A stretch of 64,000 bases of DNA, from contig NZ_JAGIZA010000011.1 of the NCBI RefSeq assembly GCF_017813365.1, forward strand, positions 62,001-126,000, given 5' to 3'. Position 1 is the first letter of the stretch. Each line of letters begins with the position of its first letter. The translations under genes were made by a program, and so were the position numbers. The notes beneath the pieces were generated by a model that was not told the origin of the DNA, did no database searches, and saw only the letters and a program-made list of their open reading frames with translations. Positions 23,939 to 32,330 of this stretch are shown in pieces. This DNA comes from Roseomonas indoligenes (lineage in GTDB: Bacteria > Pseudomonadota > Alphaproteobacteria > Acetobacterales > Acetobacteraceae).

Positions 23939-24775
23939 ATGGCCGGGAAGGAGGAGGGGGAGGCTTCGCCCGTGGCGAACCCCAAGAACCTCGTCCAGTC
24001 CGCCGCCAAGGTTTTCGCGGTGTTGCGCGCCTTCGGGGCCGACCTGCCGGAACTGACTGTCTCCGAGGTGGCCGCGCGGGCGGGACTGGACCGCGGCACC
24101 GCCTTCCGCCTGATCCACACGCTCATCGCCCTGGGCTATCTGCGCGCCGTGCCGGGCACGCGCCGCTTCCGCCTGACCCTGCGCTGCCTGGAAATCGGCT
24201 TCTCCGCCCTTTCCGCCAACGACCTGCCCGGCCATGCGGAGCCGCTGCTGCGCGAGGTGGTGCCGGGGGTGGCCGATGCCGGTTCCCTCGGCGTGATCGA
24301 AGGGGGCGAGGTGATCTACCTGCAGCGCGTGCAGCACGGGCTGGAGCGCAGCGGGCTGGTGCGCCGCCCCGGCACGCGGGTGGGCGCCTATGCCACCGCG
24401 CTCGGCCACGCCGTGCTCGCCTGGCTGCCGCGGCACCGGCAGGTGGAGCACCTGGAGAGCGTGGAGCGCGTGATGCTCTCCGAGCGCACCGTGACCGACC
24501 TGGATGCCCTGCTCGGCCGGCTAGAGGCCGTGCGACGCCAGGGCTACGCCGTGTCCGACGGCGAGAACGCCTATGGCCTTCGCACCATCGCCGCCCCCGT
24601 GCTGGGGGTGGACGGGATGCCGCTGGCAGGCGTCAGCCTTACCATCGGCGCCGCGCGCCAGCCGATCGAGGCCTTCGTCGAGACTGCCCTTCCCCATCTT
24701 CGCCGTCTGACCGACGAGCTGACGGAGGGCGTCCGCCTCTCCCTCGGTGCCATCGGCGTGCGGCGGGCCGGATAG
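23939..24775 (+). CDS. IclR-family transcriptional regulator
   Basis: A 278-residue IclR protein. The winged helix covers about 15-80 ('SAAKVFAVLRAFGADLPELT', 'EVAARAGLDRGTAFRLIHTL'), and the effector domain has 'GTRVGAYATALGHAVLAWLP' and 'ENAYGLRTIAAPVLGVDG'. The ATG at 23939 follows GGGAGGGAAGG; a GTG at 23918 is the alternative. It is the first gene of a plus-strand run (Fe-ADH, sialidase-fold protein, DHDPS-family enzyme, TctC) and is 17 nt from the next gene, so it is probably both the regulator and part of the operon. Confidence 0.92.
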   Translation: MAGKEEGEASPVANPKNLVQSAAKVFAVLRAFGADLPELTVSEVAARAGLDRGTAFRLIHTLIALGYLRAVPGTRRFRLTLRCLEIGFSALSANDLPGHAEPLLREVVPGVADAGSLGVIEGGEVIYLQRVQHGLERSGLVRRPGTRVGAYATALGHAVLAWLPRHRQVEHLESVERVMLSERTVTDLDALLGRLEAVRRQGYAVSDGENAYGLRTIAAPVLGVDGMPLAGVSLTIGAARQPIEAFVETALPHLRRLTDELTEGVRLSLGAIGVRRAG

Positions 24776-24792
24776 AGACTGGAACCACAACG

Positions 24793-25923
24793 ATGCCCGA
24801 ACTGCACAGCCCCATCGAGCTTCTCCGCCCACCGCGTATCGAGTTCGGTTCCGGCACCCTCTCCGCCCTGGCCCCCTGGGTGGTGGAGCGCGGGCTGAAG
24901 CGCGTGCTGGTGGTGGCCGATGCCTTCAACGCCGCCCGCGTGGACCTGCTGGGCCTGACCGGCGAGGTGCATGTCTTCGGCGAGGTGAAGCCGGAGCCGG
25001 ACCTGCCGAACCTGGAGAAGGTGCTGGCGATGGCGGAGGCGGTGAAGCCCGACCTCGTCATCGGCTATGGCGGCGGCAGCGCCATGGACCTGGCGAAGCT
25101 GGTAGCGGTGCTGCCGGGCAGCGGCCAGACCCTGCATGAGGTGGTGGGGCCGGAGAAGGTGCGCGGGCGCAAGGTGGCGCTGGTGCAGATCCCCACCACG
25201 GCCGGCACGGGCAGCGAGGGCGGCACGCGCTCCCTCGTCACCGACCCCGCCACGCAGAACAAGCTGGCGGTGCAGAGCCGGCACATGCTGGCCGACTTCG
25301 CGGTGGTCGATCCCGACCTGACCATGACCGTGCCCCCGGCCGTGACGGCCGCGACGGGCGTGGACGCCATGGCGCACTGCACGGAGGCCTTCACCAGCAG
25401 GAAGGCACACCCGATCATCGACCTCTACGCGCTGGAGGGCATCCGCCTCGTCGGGCGGTATCTCGGCCGCGCGGTGAAGGATGGCTCCGACAAGGAGGCG
25501 CGGGCCGGGCTGGCGCTGGCCTCCATGTATGGCGGCTTCTGCCTCGGTCCCGTGAACACCACGGCGGGCCACGCGGTGGCCTATCCGCTCGGCACGCGCC
25601 ACCACATCCCGCACGGCCTGGCCTGCGCGCTGATCTTCCCGCACACCCTGGCGCACAACGCCCCTGCCGTGCCGGAGAAGACGGCGCTGGTGCTGGAGGC
25701 GCTGGGGCTGCCCGCCTCCACCGACCCAAAGGCGGTGCTGGAAGGCACCCACGCCTTCTGCGAGCGGCTGGGCGTGGAGATGCGCCTGTCCCGCCTTAAC
25801 GTGCCGAAGGACGACCTCGGCACCATGGCGACGGAGGCCCACGCCATCCGCCGCCTGCTGGACAACAACCCCCGCGACCTGAGCCGGGACGAGATCCTGG
25901 CGATGTACGAGGCGGCCTACTGA
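24793..25923 (+). CDS. Iron-containing alcohol dehydrogenase
   Basis: A 376-residue group III alcohol dehydrogenase. NAD-binding: 'GYGGGSAMDLAKL' and 'IPTTAGTGSEGGTRSLVTD'. The metal ligands are D191, H195, H260 and H274, in 'GVDAMAHCTEAF', 'NTTAGHAVAYPLG' and 'HIPHGLACALI'. The family includes butanol, lactaldehyde, 4-hydroxybutyrate and maleylacetate-type reductases. Within this operon it is followed without a gap by a sialidase-fold protein (TGATG) and a DHDPS-family enzyme, so it may reduce an aldehyde released by the aldolase (inference). Confidence 0.9.
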   Translation: MPELHSPIELLRPPRIEFGSGTLSALAPWVVERGLKRVLVVADAFNAARVDLLGLTGEVHVFGEVKPEPDLPNLEKVLAMAEAVKPDLVIGYGGGSAMDLAKLVAVLPGSGQTLHEVVGPEKVRGRKVALVQIPTTAGTGSEGGTRSLVTDPATQNKLAVQSRHMLADFAVVDPDLTMTVPPAVTAATGVDAMAHCTEAFTSRKAHPIIDLYALEGIRLVGRYLGRAVKDGSDKEARAGLALASMYGGFCLGPVNTTAGHAVAYPLGTRHHIPHGLACALIFPHTLAHNAPAVPEKTALVLEALGLPASTDPKAVLEGTHAFCERLGVEMRLSRLNVPKDDLGTMATEAHAIRRLLDNNPRDLSRDEILAMYEAAY

Positions 25924-27137
25924 TGTCCGCCATCGCCACTCAGGGGGCCAGCCCCCCGCCCGACTTCAGCGCGAACGGGCGGCTCGCCCCGCATCCCGGC
26001 GATGCCGCGCGGGTCGAGACCTTCATCCCGCACGCCACCGTGCAGAGCCACGCGGCGAACCTGACCTACTTGCCGAATGGCGACATCGCCTGCGTGTGGT
26101 TCGGCGGCACGCAGGAAGGGGTGCCGGATATTTCCGTGCAGTTCTCCCGCCTCGCCAAGGGCAGCGACACCTGGACGCAGCCGGAGCAGCTTTCGGACGA
26201 CCCGACGCGCTCCGAGCAGAACCCGCTGCTCTTCCCCGCGCCGGACGGCACGCTCTGGCTGATCTGGACCGCGCAGATCAGCGGCAACCAGGACACCGCC
26301 ATCGTCCGCTGCCGCAAGTCCGGGGATAACGGCCATTCCTGGGGCCCGACCGAGACGCTGTTCGGCCCGCGGGAAGATGGCGGCACCTTCATGCGCCAGC
26401 CGATGGTGGTGCTGGAGAACGGCGACTGGCTGCTGCCGATCTGGGTCTGCCTGACCACCCCCGGGAAGAAGTGGGTGGGGGACAAGGACTACAGCGCCGT
26501 GAAGATCTCCTCGGACCAGGGAAAGACCTGGACCGAGGTGGCGGTGCCGGAGAGCGAGGGCTGCGTCCACATGTCCGTGCTGGACATGAAGAACGGCAGC
26601 CTTGTCGCCTTCTACCGCAGCCGATGGGCGGACAACGTCTATGTCTCCCGCTCCACAGATCTGGGGCGGACATGGACGGCGCCGGAGCGGACGGAGCTGC
26701 CGAACAACAACTCCTCGGTGCAGGCCGTGCGGCTGGCCAATGGCCATATCGGCATGGTCTACAACGAGAGCAGCGCGGCGGATGCCAAGGAGCGCCGCAC
26801 CTCGCTCTACGACGACATCGAGGGCGATGAGGGCGACGACCGCGCCGAGCCCGTGCCGGTGGAGGGCGTGCGCAGCACCTTCTGGGGCGTGCCCCGCGCG
26901 CCGATGACGCTGGCGATCTCCACCGATGGCGGCCGGACCTGGCCGTATCGCCGGAACCTGGAGACGGGCGACGGCTACTGCATGACGAACAACTCGCGCG
27001 ACAAGGTGAACCGCGAGTTCTCCTACCCGACGATCATGCAGTCGCCCGACGGCGCCCTGCACATCGCTTACACCTACTACCGACAGGCCATCAAATACGT
27101 CCGCGTGGCCGAGAGCTGGACCGGAGCACCCGCATGA
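25923..27137 (+). CDS. Sialidase-fold (BNR repeat) protein, probably cytoplasmic
   Basis: A 404-residue six-bladed propeller protein of the predicted neuraminidase family (BNR_2). Asp-box-like blades are visible as 'SGDNGHSWGPTETLF', 'SSDQGKTWTEVAV', 'STDLGRTWTAPERT' and 'STDGGRTWPYRRNL'. There is no signal peptide, unlike secreted exo-sialidases, so any substrate must be inside the cell. It overlaps the Fe-ADH stop (TGATG) and the DHDPS-family start (ATGA). A glycoside-cleaving or lyase-like step before an aldolase is plausible, but true sialidase activity is unproven. Confidence 0.82.
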   Translation: MSAIATQGASPPPDFSANGRLAPHPGDAARVETFIPHATVQSHAANLTYLPNGDIACVWFGGTQEGVPDISVQFSRLAKGSDTWTQPEQLSDDPTRSEQNPLLFPAPDGTLWLIWTAQISGNQDTAIVRCRKSGDNGHSWGPTETLFGPREDGGTFMRQPMVVLENGDWLLPIWVCLTTPGKKWVGDKDYSAVKISSDQGKTWTEVAVPESEGCVHMSVLDMKNGSLVAFYRSRWADNVYVSRSTDLGRTWTAPERTELPNNNSSVQAVRLANGHIGMVYNESSAADAKERRTSLYDDIEGDEGDDRAEPVPVEGVRSTFWGVPRAPMTLAISTDGGRTWPYRRNLETGDGYCMTNNSRDKVNREFSYPTIMQSPDGALHIAYTYYRQAIKYVRVAESWTGAPA

Positions 27138-28024
27138 GCACCCCGCACCCGACCGGCGTCTATTCCGCCGCCCTGACGCCGCTGAAGGAGGATCTCTCCC
27201 CGGACCTTCCCGTCTTCGTGGAGCACGCGAAGCGCCTGATCGCGCAGGGCTGCGACGGCGTGGCCCTGCTCGGCACCACCGGGGAGGCGAATTCCTTCTC
27301 CACCGATGAGCGCAAGGCCATCCTAGAGGCCGCGGTGCAGGGCGGTGTCGAGACGAAGCGCCTGCTGCCCGGCACGGGTGTGGTGGCGATCCCGGAGACG
27401 GTGGGGCTGACGAAACACGCCCTGTCGCTCGGCGTGAACACCGTCGTGATGCTGCCGCCCTTCTACTACAAGGCGCCGAGCGAGGCGGGCGTGATCGCCG
27501 CCTATTCCGAGATCGTGGAGCGGATCGGCAGCAGCGACCTGCGCGTGATCCTCTATCACATCCCGCAGATGTCGGCCGTGCCGATCACGGCGCCGATCAT
27601 CGAGGCGCTGCTGAAGCGCTACCCCGGCACCTTCACCGGCATCAAGGACAGCTTCGGCGACTTCGCCAACATGGAGATGCTGGTGGACAGCTTCCCCGGC
27701 TTCTCCGTGCTCGCCGGCGCCGACCCGCTGCTGCTGCCGTTGATGCGGAAGGGCGGGGCGGGCTGCATCACTGCCACCTCCAACCTTGTCGCGGCCGACC
27801 TGGCTTTCATTTACCGCAACGCCAACGATCCCTCGAAGGCGGCGGAGGTGGATGCGGCGCAGGTGCGCGTGGTGGCCAAGCGCACCCAGGCCTCCCGGTT
27901 CGCGCAGATGGCCTCGCTGAAGGTGCTGTTGGCGCAGGAGACGGGGCACCAGGGCTGGACGCGGCTGCGCCCGCCGCTGCTGCCGCTGACGCAGGACGAG
28001 GCCACGCAGCTTCTGGCGGCCTGA
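27134..28024 (+). CDS. Dihydrodipicolinate synthase-family aldolase
   Basis: A 296-residue class I aldolase of the DapA/NanA family. The Schiff-base lysine is K171 in 'GIKDSFGDFANM', the catalytic tyrosine Y141 in 'YHIPQ', and the pyruvate-binding loop is 'LLGTTGEANS'. Members cleave or form 2-keto acids with pyruvate (sialic acid lyase, KDG aldolase, dihydrodipicolinate synthase). It is in an operon with a sialidase-fold protein, an alcohol dehydrogenase and a TctC receptor, so a catabolic lyase for a sugar acid or sialic-acid-like compound is more likely than lysine synthesis. Confidence 0.88.
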   Translation: MSTPHPTGVYSAALTPLKEDLSPDLPVFVEHAKRLIAQGCDGVALLGTTGEANSFSTDERKAILEAAVQGGVETKRLLPGTGVVAIPETVGLTKHALSLGVNTVVMLPPFYYKAPSEAGVIAAYSEIVERIGSSDLRVILYHIPQMSAVPITAPIIEALLKRYPGTFTGIKDSFGDFANMEMLVDSFPGFSVLAGADPLLLPLMRKGGAGCITATSNLVAADLAFIYRNANDPSKAAEVDAAQVRVVAKRTQASRFAQMASLKVLLAQETGHQGWTRLRPPLLPLTQDEATQLLAA

Positions 28025-28086
28025 ACCAACCGGGGCCGGTTCCACAATAGGGGCCGGCCCTTCTCATCAGAAGGGAAGGAACAACC

Positions 28087-29055
28087 ATGAACCGCCGCAG
28101 CCTTCTGCTGGCAGCCGCCGCCGGCACCCTCGCCGCACCCGCCATCCATGCCCAGGGCACCTGGCCGCAAGGCAAGCCGATCCGCGTGATCGTGCCCTGG
28201 CCGCCTGGCGCCGCGAACGACACGCTCGGCCGCCTCTTCGCCGCCCGCCTCTCCGAGAAGCTGGGCGCGACGGCGGTGCCGGAGAACCGCACCGGTGGCG
28301 CCGGGCTGGTGGGCACCAATGCCGTGCTGACCGCGGCGCCGGACGGCTACACTTTCCTCGCCTCCGCCTTCAACACGGCGGTCATGCCGCTGGTGCTGAA
28401 GGGCGCGACCTTCGACCCGCAGAAGGACCTGGAGGTCTGCGCCCGCACGGCCCAGGCGCCGATGGTCTTCGCCATCACCGGCCAGCGCCCGCAGACGACG
28501 CTGGCGGAGGTGATCGCGGCGGCGAAGGCCAAGCCGCGCGACTGGAACTTCGCCATTACCTCGCTCGGCTCCGCCAGCCACCTCGCCACCATCGACTTCC
28601 TGCGCCGCACGGGGCTGGACCTCGACATGGTGTCCTATCGCGGCACGCAGCCGGCGGTGGCGGACCTGATGGGCGGCAGCGTGCAGCTGCTGATCGACCC
28701 CTCCTCCAACCTGCTGCCCGCGCGCGCGCCGGGGCGGCTCAACGTGCTCGCCATCGCCTCGAAGGAGCGCTCCGCCCTCGCGCCGGAGGTGCCGACGATG
28801 GCGGAGGCCGGCGTGCCGCTGGAGGCGCAATCCTGGTACGGCGTCTGGGCCCCCAAGGGGACGTCCCCGGAGATCTGCCAGCGCGTGAACGACCTGATGC
28901 AGGAGACGATGCGTGACCCCGCTGTGATCCAGCGCATGGCGACCCAGGTGCTGGAGCCGGTAACGGAGAGCATCGCGGAATCCAGGGCCTTCATCGGCCG
29001 TGAGATCGAGCGCGCGACCGTGCTGCTGAAGAGCGTGAACTACCAGCCGGAGTGA
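28087..29055 (+). CDS. Tripartite tricarboxylate transporter substrate-binding protein (Bug/TctC)
   Basis: A 322-residue periplasmic receptor with signal peptide 'MNRRSLLLAAAAGTLAAPAI' and cleavage near 'HAQG'. GGGAAGGA lies ahead of the ATG. Family motifs: 'IRVIVPWPPGAANDTLGRL', 'AVPENRTGGAGLVGTNAV' and 'SYRGTQPAVADLMGGSV'. It is the last gene of the IclR-led operon and so the probable capture protein for that pathway's substrate. It ends at a strong hairpin shared with the convergent small gene. Confidence 0.9.
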   Translation: MNRRSLLLAAAAGTLAAPAIHAQGTWPQGKPIRVIVPWPPGAANDTLGRLFAARLSEKLGATAVPENRTGGAGLVGTNAVLTAAPDGYTFLASAFNTAVMPLVLKGATFDPQKDLEVCARTAQAPMVFAITGQRPQTTLAEVIAAAKAKPRDWNFAITSLGSASHLATIDFLRRTGLDLDMVSYRGTQPAVADLMGGSVQLLIDPSSNLLPARAPGRLNVLAIASKERSALAPEVPTMAEAGVPLEAQSWYGVWAPKGTSPEICQRVNDLMQETMRDPAVIQRMATQVLEPVTESIAESRAFIGREIERATVLLKSVNYQPE

Positions 29056-29063
29056 GGTACGGC

Positions 29064-29088
29064 GGTGCGGGGATGTCTTCCCCGCACC
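29064..29088. terminator. Hairpin terminator after tctC
   Basis: GGTGCGGGGA (29064-29073), loop TGTCT, TCCCCGCACC (29079-29088), a 10-bp perfect stem filling the gap between the tctC stop and the stop of the convergent small gene. It serves both directions. Confidence 0.65.
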
Positions 29089-29089
29089 C

Positions 29090-29332
29090 TCAAGCGTTGC
29101 CGACGGTGGGGAGGTCGCCCCGGTGCATGCTGCGGATCACGGCCTGGAAGAGCCGCAGCGCGCCGGGGCCGCCCTGGTCCAGCAGGGTGCCGGACTCGAT
29201 CTCGTCGGCCAGGGTTTCCGCATGGCCCGCGAGCACGCCGACGGCGTGGCGGAGGGCCTCCTGCGCGAGGGCGATCTGCAGGGGCTCGGGAAGGTTGTTC
29301 CAGGCAGCCTCGCTCTGAGCGGCGTTGTTCAT
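29090..29332 (-). CDS. Small hypothetical protein (80 aa)
   Basis: I do not recognise this protein. The preferred ATG at 29332 gives 80 residues, acidic in the middle and mainly helical ('LPEPLQIALAQEALRHAVGV', 'AETLADEIESGTLLDQ', 'GALRLFQAVIRSMHR'). Its composition is unlike the out-of-frame reading of a neighbour and its stop abuts a terminator, both of which favour a real gene. It lies downstream of ETF-QO on the same strand but beyond that gene's terminator. There is no signal peptide or membrane segment. Confidence 0.6.
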   Translation of the reverse strand: MNNAAQSEAAWNNLPEPLQIALAQEALRHAVGVLAGHAETLADEIESGTLLDQGGPGALRLFQAVIRSMHRGDLPTVGNA

Positions 29333-29469
29333 CGAAGCCTGACCTTGTTCAGGAAGCCCCCTGCGATCTCGCATCCGTTCTGGGTGGGCTGATGTCTGCC
29401 GGGGTAACGCCACCCCCGGCCCGCGGGTGTCGTTAACGCTCTTCACCTGTCCGCCAAAAGGATTGGGCA

Positions 29470-29495
29470 GAGGGACCGGGCGCACCCGGTCCCTC
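29470..29495 (-). terminator. Terminator of the ETF-QO gene
   Basis: GAGGGACCGGG (29470-29480), loop CGCA, CCCGGTCCCTC (29485-29495), an 11-bp perfect stem 6 nt beyond the ETF-QO stop. On the minus strand a short T-run (CCTTTTGG) follows about 8 nt later. Confidence 0.72.
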
Positions 29496-29501
29496 CGGGC
29501 G

Positions 29502-31196
29502 TCACATGCCGCCGATGTAGTTCGGGCCGCCGCCGCCCTCAGGCGTCTGCCAGTTGATGTTCTGGCTGGGGTCCTTGATGTCGCAGGTCTTGCAGTGCAC
29601 GCAGTTCTGCGCGTTGATCACCAGGCGCACGGCGGCGTCGCCCGCCTCCACCGCCGCGCCCTCGCCGGTGGCCTCCGCGTCCGGCGTGCCGCGCAGCTCG
29701 CGCTCCGCCTCCGGCCCCACCGCCTCATACACGGCGGCCGGGCAGTAGCGGCTCTCCGGGCTGCGGAACTGGTCCCAGTTCACGCCCTTCCAGCGGCCCG
29801 GATCCTTCAGCACGAGGTGGGGCGGCTGGTTCTCCTCGTGGTTCGTATTCGAGAGGAACACCGAGGAGAGGCGGTCGAAGGTCAGCACGCCGTCGGGCTT
29901 GGGGTAGACGATCTTCTCCGCCTTGTCGGCGGACTTCAGCGTCTCGTTGTCGGCGTGGTGCACCCATGTCCAGGGCGCCTTGCCGCGGAAGACGTAGGTG
30001 TCCAGCGCTGCCGCCGCCATGCCGCCGAAGAAGCCGAACTTGGAGAAGCCCGGGCGGATATTGCGGACGGAGTGCAGTTCCTCCCACACCCAGGACTTGC
30101 GGATGGCCTCGGGATAGCTCTCCAGCACCTCCGGGCGCGTCTCGCCCTTCAGGGCTTCGGCGATCGCCTCGGCGGCCACCATGCCGCTCTTCATCGCGGT
30201 GTGCGTGCCCTTGATCTTCGGCACGTTGAGGAAGCCCGCCGTGTCGCCCACCAGCATGCCGCCGGGGAAGACCAGGCGCGGGACGGACTGCATCCCGCCC
30301 TCGTTCAGGGCGCGGGCGCCGTAGGAGATGCGCTTGCCGCCCTCCAGGAACTTGCGGACCTCGGGGTGGGTCTTGAAGCGCTGGAACTCGTCGAAGGGCG
30401 AGAGCCAGGGGTTGGGGTAGTCCAGCCCGACGACGAAGCCGATGGAGACGAGGTTCTCGCCGAGCATATAGAGCCAGGAGCCACCATAGGTGTCGCTCTT
30501 CATCGGCCAGCCCGTGGAGTGCCACACCAGGCCCGGCGTGTGCTTCTCCTTCGGGATCTCCCACAGCTCCTTGATGCCGAGGCCGAAGGTCTGCGGCTGG
30601 CAGTCCTTCCGCAGGTCGTACATCTCGAACAGCCGCTTGGTCAGCGAACCCCGGCAGCCCTCCGCGAAGACCGTGTAGGTGGCGCGCAGCTCCATGCCGG
30701 GCTGGAAATCCGGGCCTTCCTCGCCCTCGCGCGTGATGCCCATCACGCCGGCCACCACGCCCTTCACCACACCGTCCTCGACCACGAGGTCGGAGGCGGC
30801 GAAGCCCGGGTAGATCTCGATGCCCAGTGCCTCCGCCCTGGCGCCAAGCCAGCGGCAGACATTGCCGAGGGAGACCACGTAGTTCCCGTGGTTGTTCATG
30901 GCCGGCGGGGTCGGGAGCTTGAAGGCCCGCTTTTCCGTCAGGTACATGAAGCGGTCGTCGCCGGCCGGGGTGGCCAGCGCCGGCGGATCGTCGCGCCAGT
31001 CCGGGAACAGCTCATCCAGCGCGCGCGGTTCGAGCACGGCGCCGGAGAGCGTGTGGGCGCCGATTTCCGAGCCCTTCTCCACGAGGCAGACGGTGGTGTC
31101 CGGCGAGGCCTGTTTCAGCCGGATGGCCGTGGCCAGGCCGGCCGGGCCGCCGCCCACCACCAGCACGTCGAATTCCATGCTCTCGCGTTCGGACAC
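29502..31196 (-). CDS. Electron transfer flavoprotein-ubiquinone oxidoreductase
   Basis: A 564-residue membrane-associated ETF-QO, which passes electrons from acyl-CoA dehydrogenases through ETF to ubiquinone. The N-terminal FAD site is 'VVGGGPAGLATAIRLKQA'; the quinone/FAD domain has 'FGLGIKELWEIP' and 'FPGGMLVGDTAGFLNVPKIK'; the C-terminal 4Fe-4S ferredoxin-like part has 'RYCPAAVYE' and 'CVHCKTCDIKDPSQNINW'. The GTG at 31196 follows AGGAGGAG at ideal spacing and gives the family's usual opening; the ATG at 31178 is the alternative. It would serve the acyl-CoA dehydrogenase at 17275. Confidence 0.95.
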   Translation of the reverse strand: MSERESMEFDVLVVGGGPAGLATAIRLKQASPDTTVCLVEKGSEIGAHTLSGAVLEPRALDELFPDWRDDPPALATPAGDDRFMYLTEKRAFKLPTPPAMNNHGNYVVSLGNVCRWLGARAEALGIEIYPGFAASDLVVEDGVVKGVVAGVMGITREGEEGPDFQPGMELRATYTVFAEGCRGSLTKRLFEMYDLRKDCQPQTFGLGIKELWEIPKEKHTPGLVWHSTGWPMKSDTYGGSWLYMLGENLVSIGFVVGLDYPNPWLSPFDEFQRFKTHPEVRKFLEGGKRISYGARALNEGGMQSVPRLVFPGGMLVGDTAGFLNVPKIKGTHTAMKSGMVAAEAIAEALKGETRPEVLESYPEAIRKSWVWEELHSVRNIRPGFSKFGFFGGMAAAALDTYVFRGKAPWTWVHHADNETLKSADKAEKIVYPKPDGVLTFDRLSSVFLSNTNHEENQPPHLVLKDPGRWKGVNWDQFRSPESRYCPAAVYEAVGPEAERELRGTPDAEATGEGAAVEAGDAAVRLVINAQNCVHCKTCDIKDPSQNINWQTPEGGGGPNYIGGM

Positions 31197-31320
31197 GATT
31201 GCTCCTCCTGATCTTGGGTGGATGTAGCCCTGCCTTCTCCTCTGCGTAACCCTTGATCCGCAGAGGTGATCGGCACGGGCCCCGTTGCGCGCGGGGCGGG
31301 TAGGGGGCGATACCATCCCC

Positions 31321-32163
31321 ATGGACCTCGACGCGGCTGAAACAGCCGCCCTGATCGCCGCGCTGGAGCTGCAGATCGCCTGGGGCGCCGATGAGGCGCT
31401 GGACGAGGCGCCGCTGGACCGCACCCGGCCGCGCCCGGCTGCGCCTGCACCCCAATCGGTCCCCGCCCGCCCCGGCACCCCGCCGGCCATGGTGCCCGCC
31501 GCGCCGCGTGCCCCGGTTCCGGCGGCGGCCTTCACCTCCGCCACGCTGCGCGCGGGGGAGTTGGCCGCGGGCGCCGACAGCCTGGAGGCGCTGCGCGAGG
31601 CCCTGGCCGCCCTGGACCACCCGCTGCGGGAGACAGCGGGGAACCTCGTCCTCTCGGACGGCGTGGCCGATTCCGGCCTCGTTCTCGTCGGAGAGGCGCC
31701 GGGGGCGGATGAGGACCGTCAGGGCAAGCCCTTCGTCGGCGTCTCCGGCCGGCTGCTGGACCGGATGCTCGCCAGCATCGGGGTGGAGCGGGCGCGCAAC
31801 GCCTATCTCACCAATATCCTGCCCTGGCGCCCGCCGGGGAACCGCACCCCGACCGATGCGGAGATGAACGTCTTCACCCCCTTCGTCCTGCGCCACCTGG
31901 CGCTGGTGCGGCCGCGCCACCTCGTGCTGCTCGGTGGCACGGCGGCGAAGGCGCTGCTACGGCGGAACGAGGGAATTACCCGTCTGCGCGGGCGATGGCA
32001 CAGCCTGGAGGTGCCGGGGCTGGGCGCGGTGCCCACCCTGGCCACGCTGCACCCCGCCTATCTCCTCCGCCAGCCCGCGGCGAAGCGGGAGGCCTGGACG
32101 GATCTGCGGCTGCTCCGGCGGGCGCTGGACGGCGCTCCGCCGCCCGGTCCCCCGGAGGCTTGA
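31321..32163 (+). CDS. Uracil-DNA glycosylase, family 4-like, without cysteines
   Basis: A 280-residue protein with a Pro/Ala-rich linker (about 36-70) before the UDG domain. Motif 1 is at 124-140, 'GEAPGADEDRQGKPFVG'; 'TNILPWRPPGNRTPTDAE' and 'LLGGTAAKALL' follow, and the C-terminal active-site histidine is in 'TLHPAYLLRQPAAKREAW'. Family 4 enzymes remove uracil from DNA and normally hold a 4Fe-4S cluster through four cysteines. This protein has no cysteine at all, so it cannot bind that cluster. It is divergent from ETF-QO with a 124-bp gap. Confidence 0.88.
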   Translation: MDLDAAETAALIAALELQIAWGADEALDEAPLDRTRPRPAAPAPQSVPARPGTPPAMVPAAPRAPVPAAAFTSATLRAGELAAGADSLEALREALAALDHPLRETAGNLVLSDGVADSGLVLVGEAPGADEDRQGKPFVGVSGRLLDRMLASIGVERARNAYLTNILPWRPPGNRTPTDAEMNVFTPFVLRHLALVRPRHLVLLGGTAAKALLRRNEGITRLRGRWHSLEVPGLGAVPTLATLHPAYLLRQPAAKREAWTDLRLLRRALDGAPPPGPPEA

Positions 32164-32330
32164 ACAGAACGTGAAGGATCAGAGGCATCTAAGTCCCTGA
32201 TTCGCATCTCGCGCAACCCCGGATCGCGCCTGGGTTGCTTGCCCCCGGGGAATACCCCGCCTAACGGTGACGGCCTATGCGAGCTTCCCCCCTCGGGCTC
32301 GGTCGCCGTCCCCCCCGGCGAGCGCGCGCG

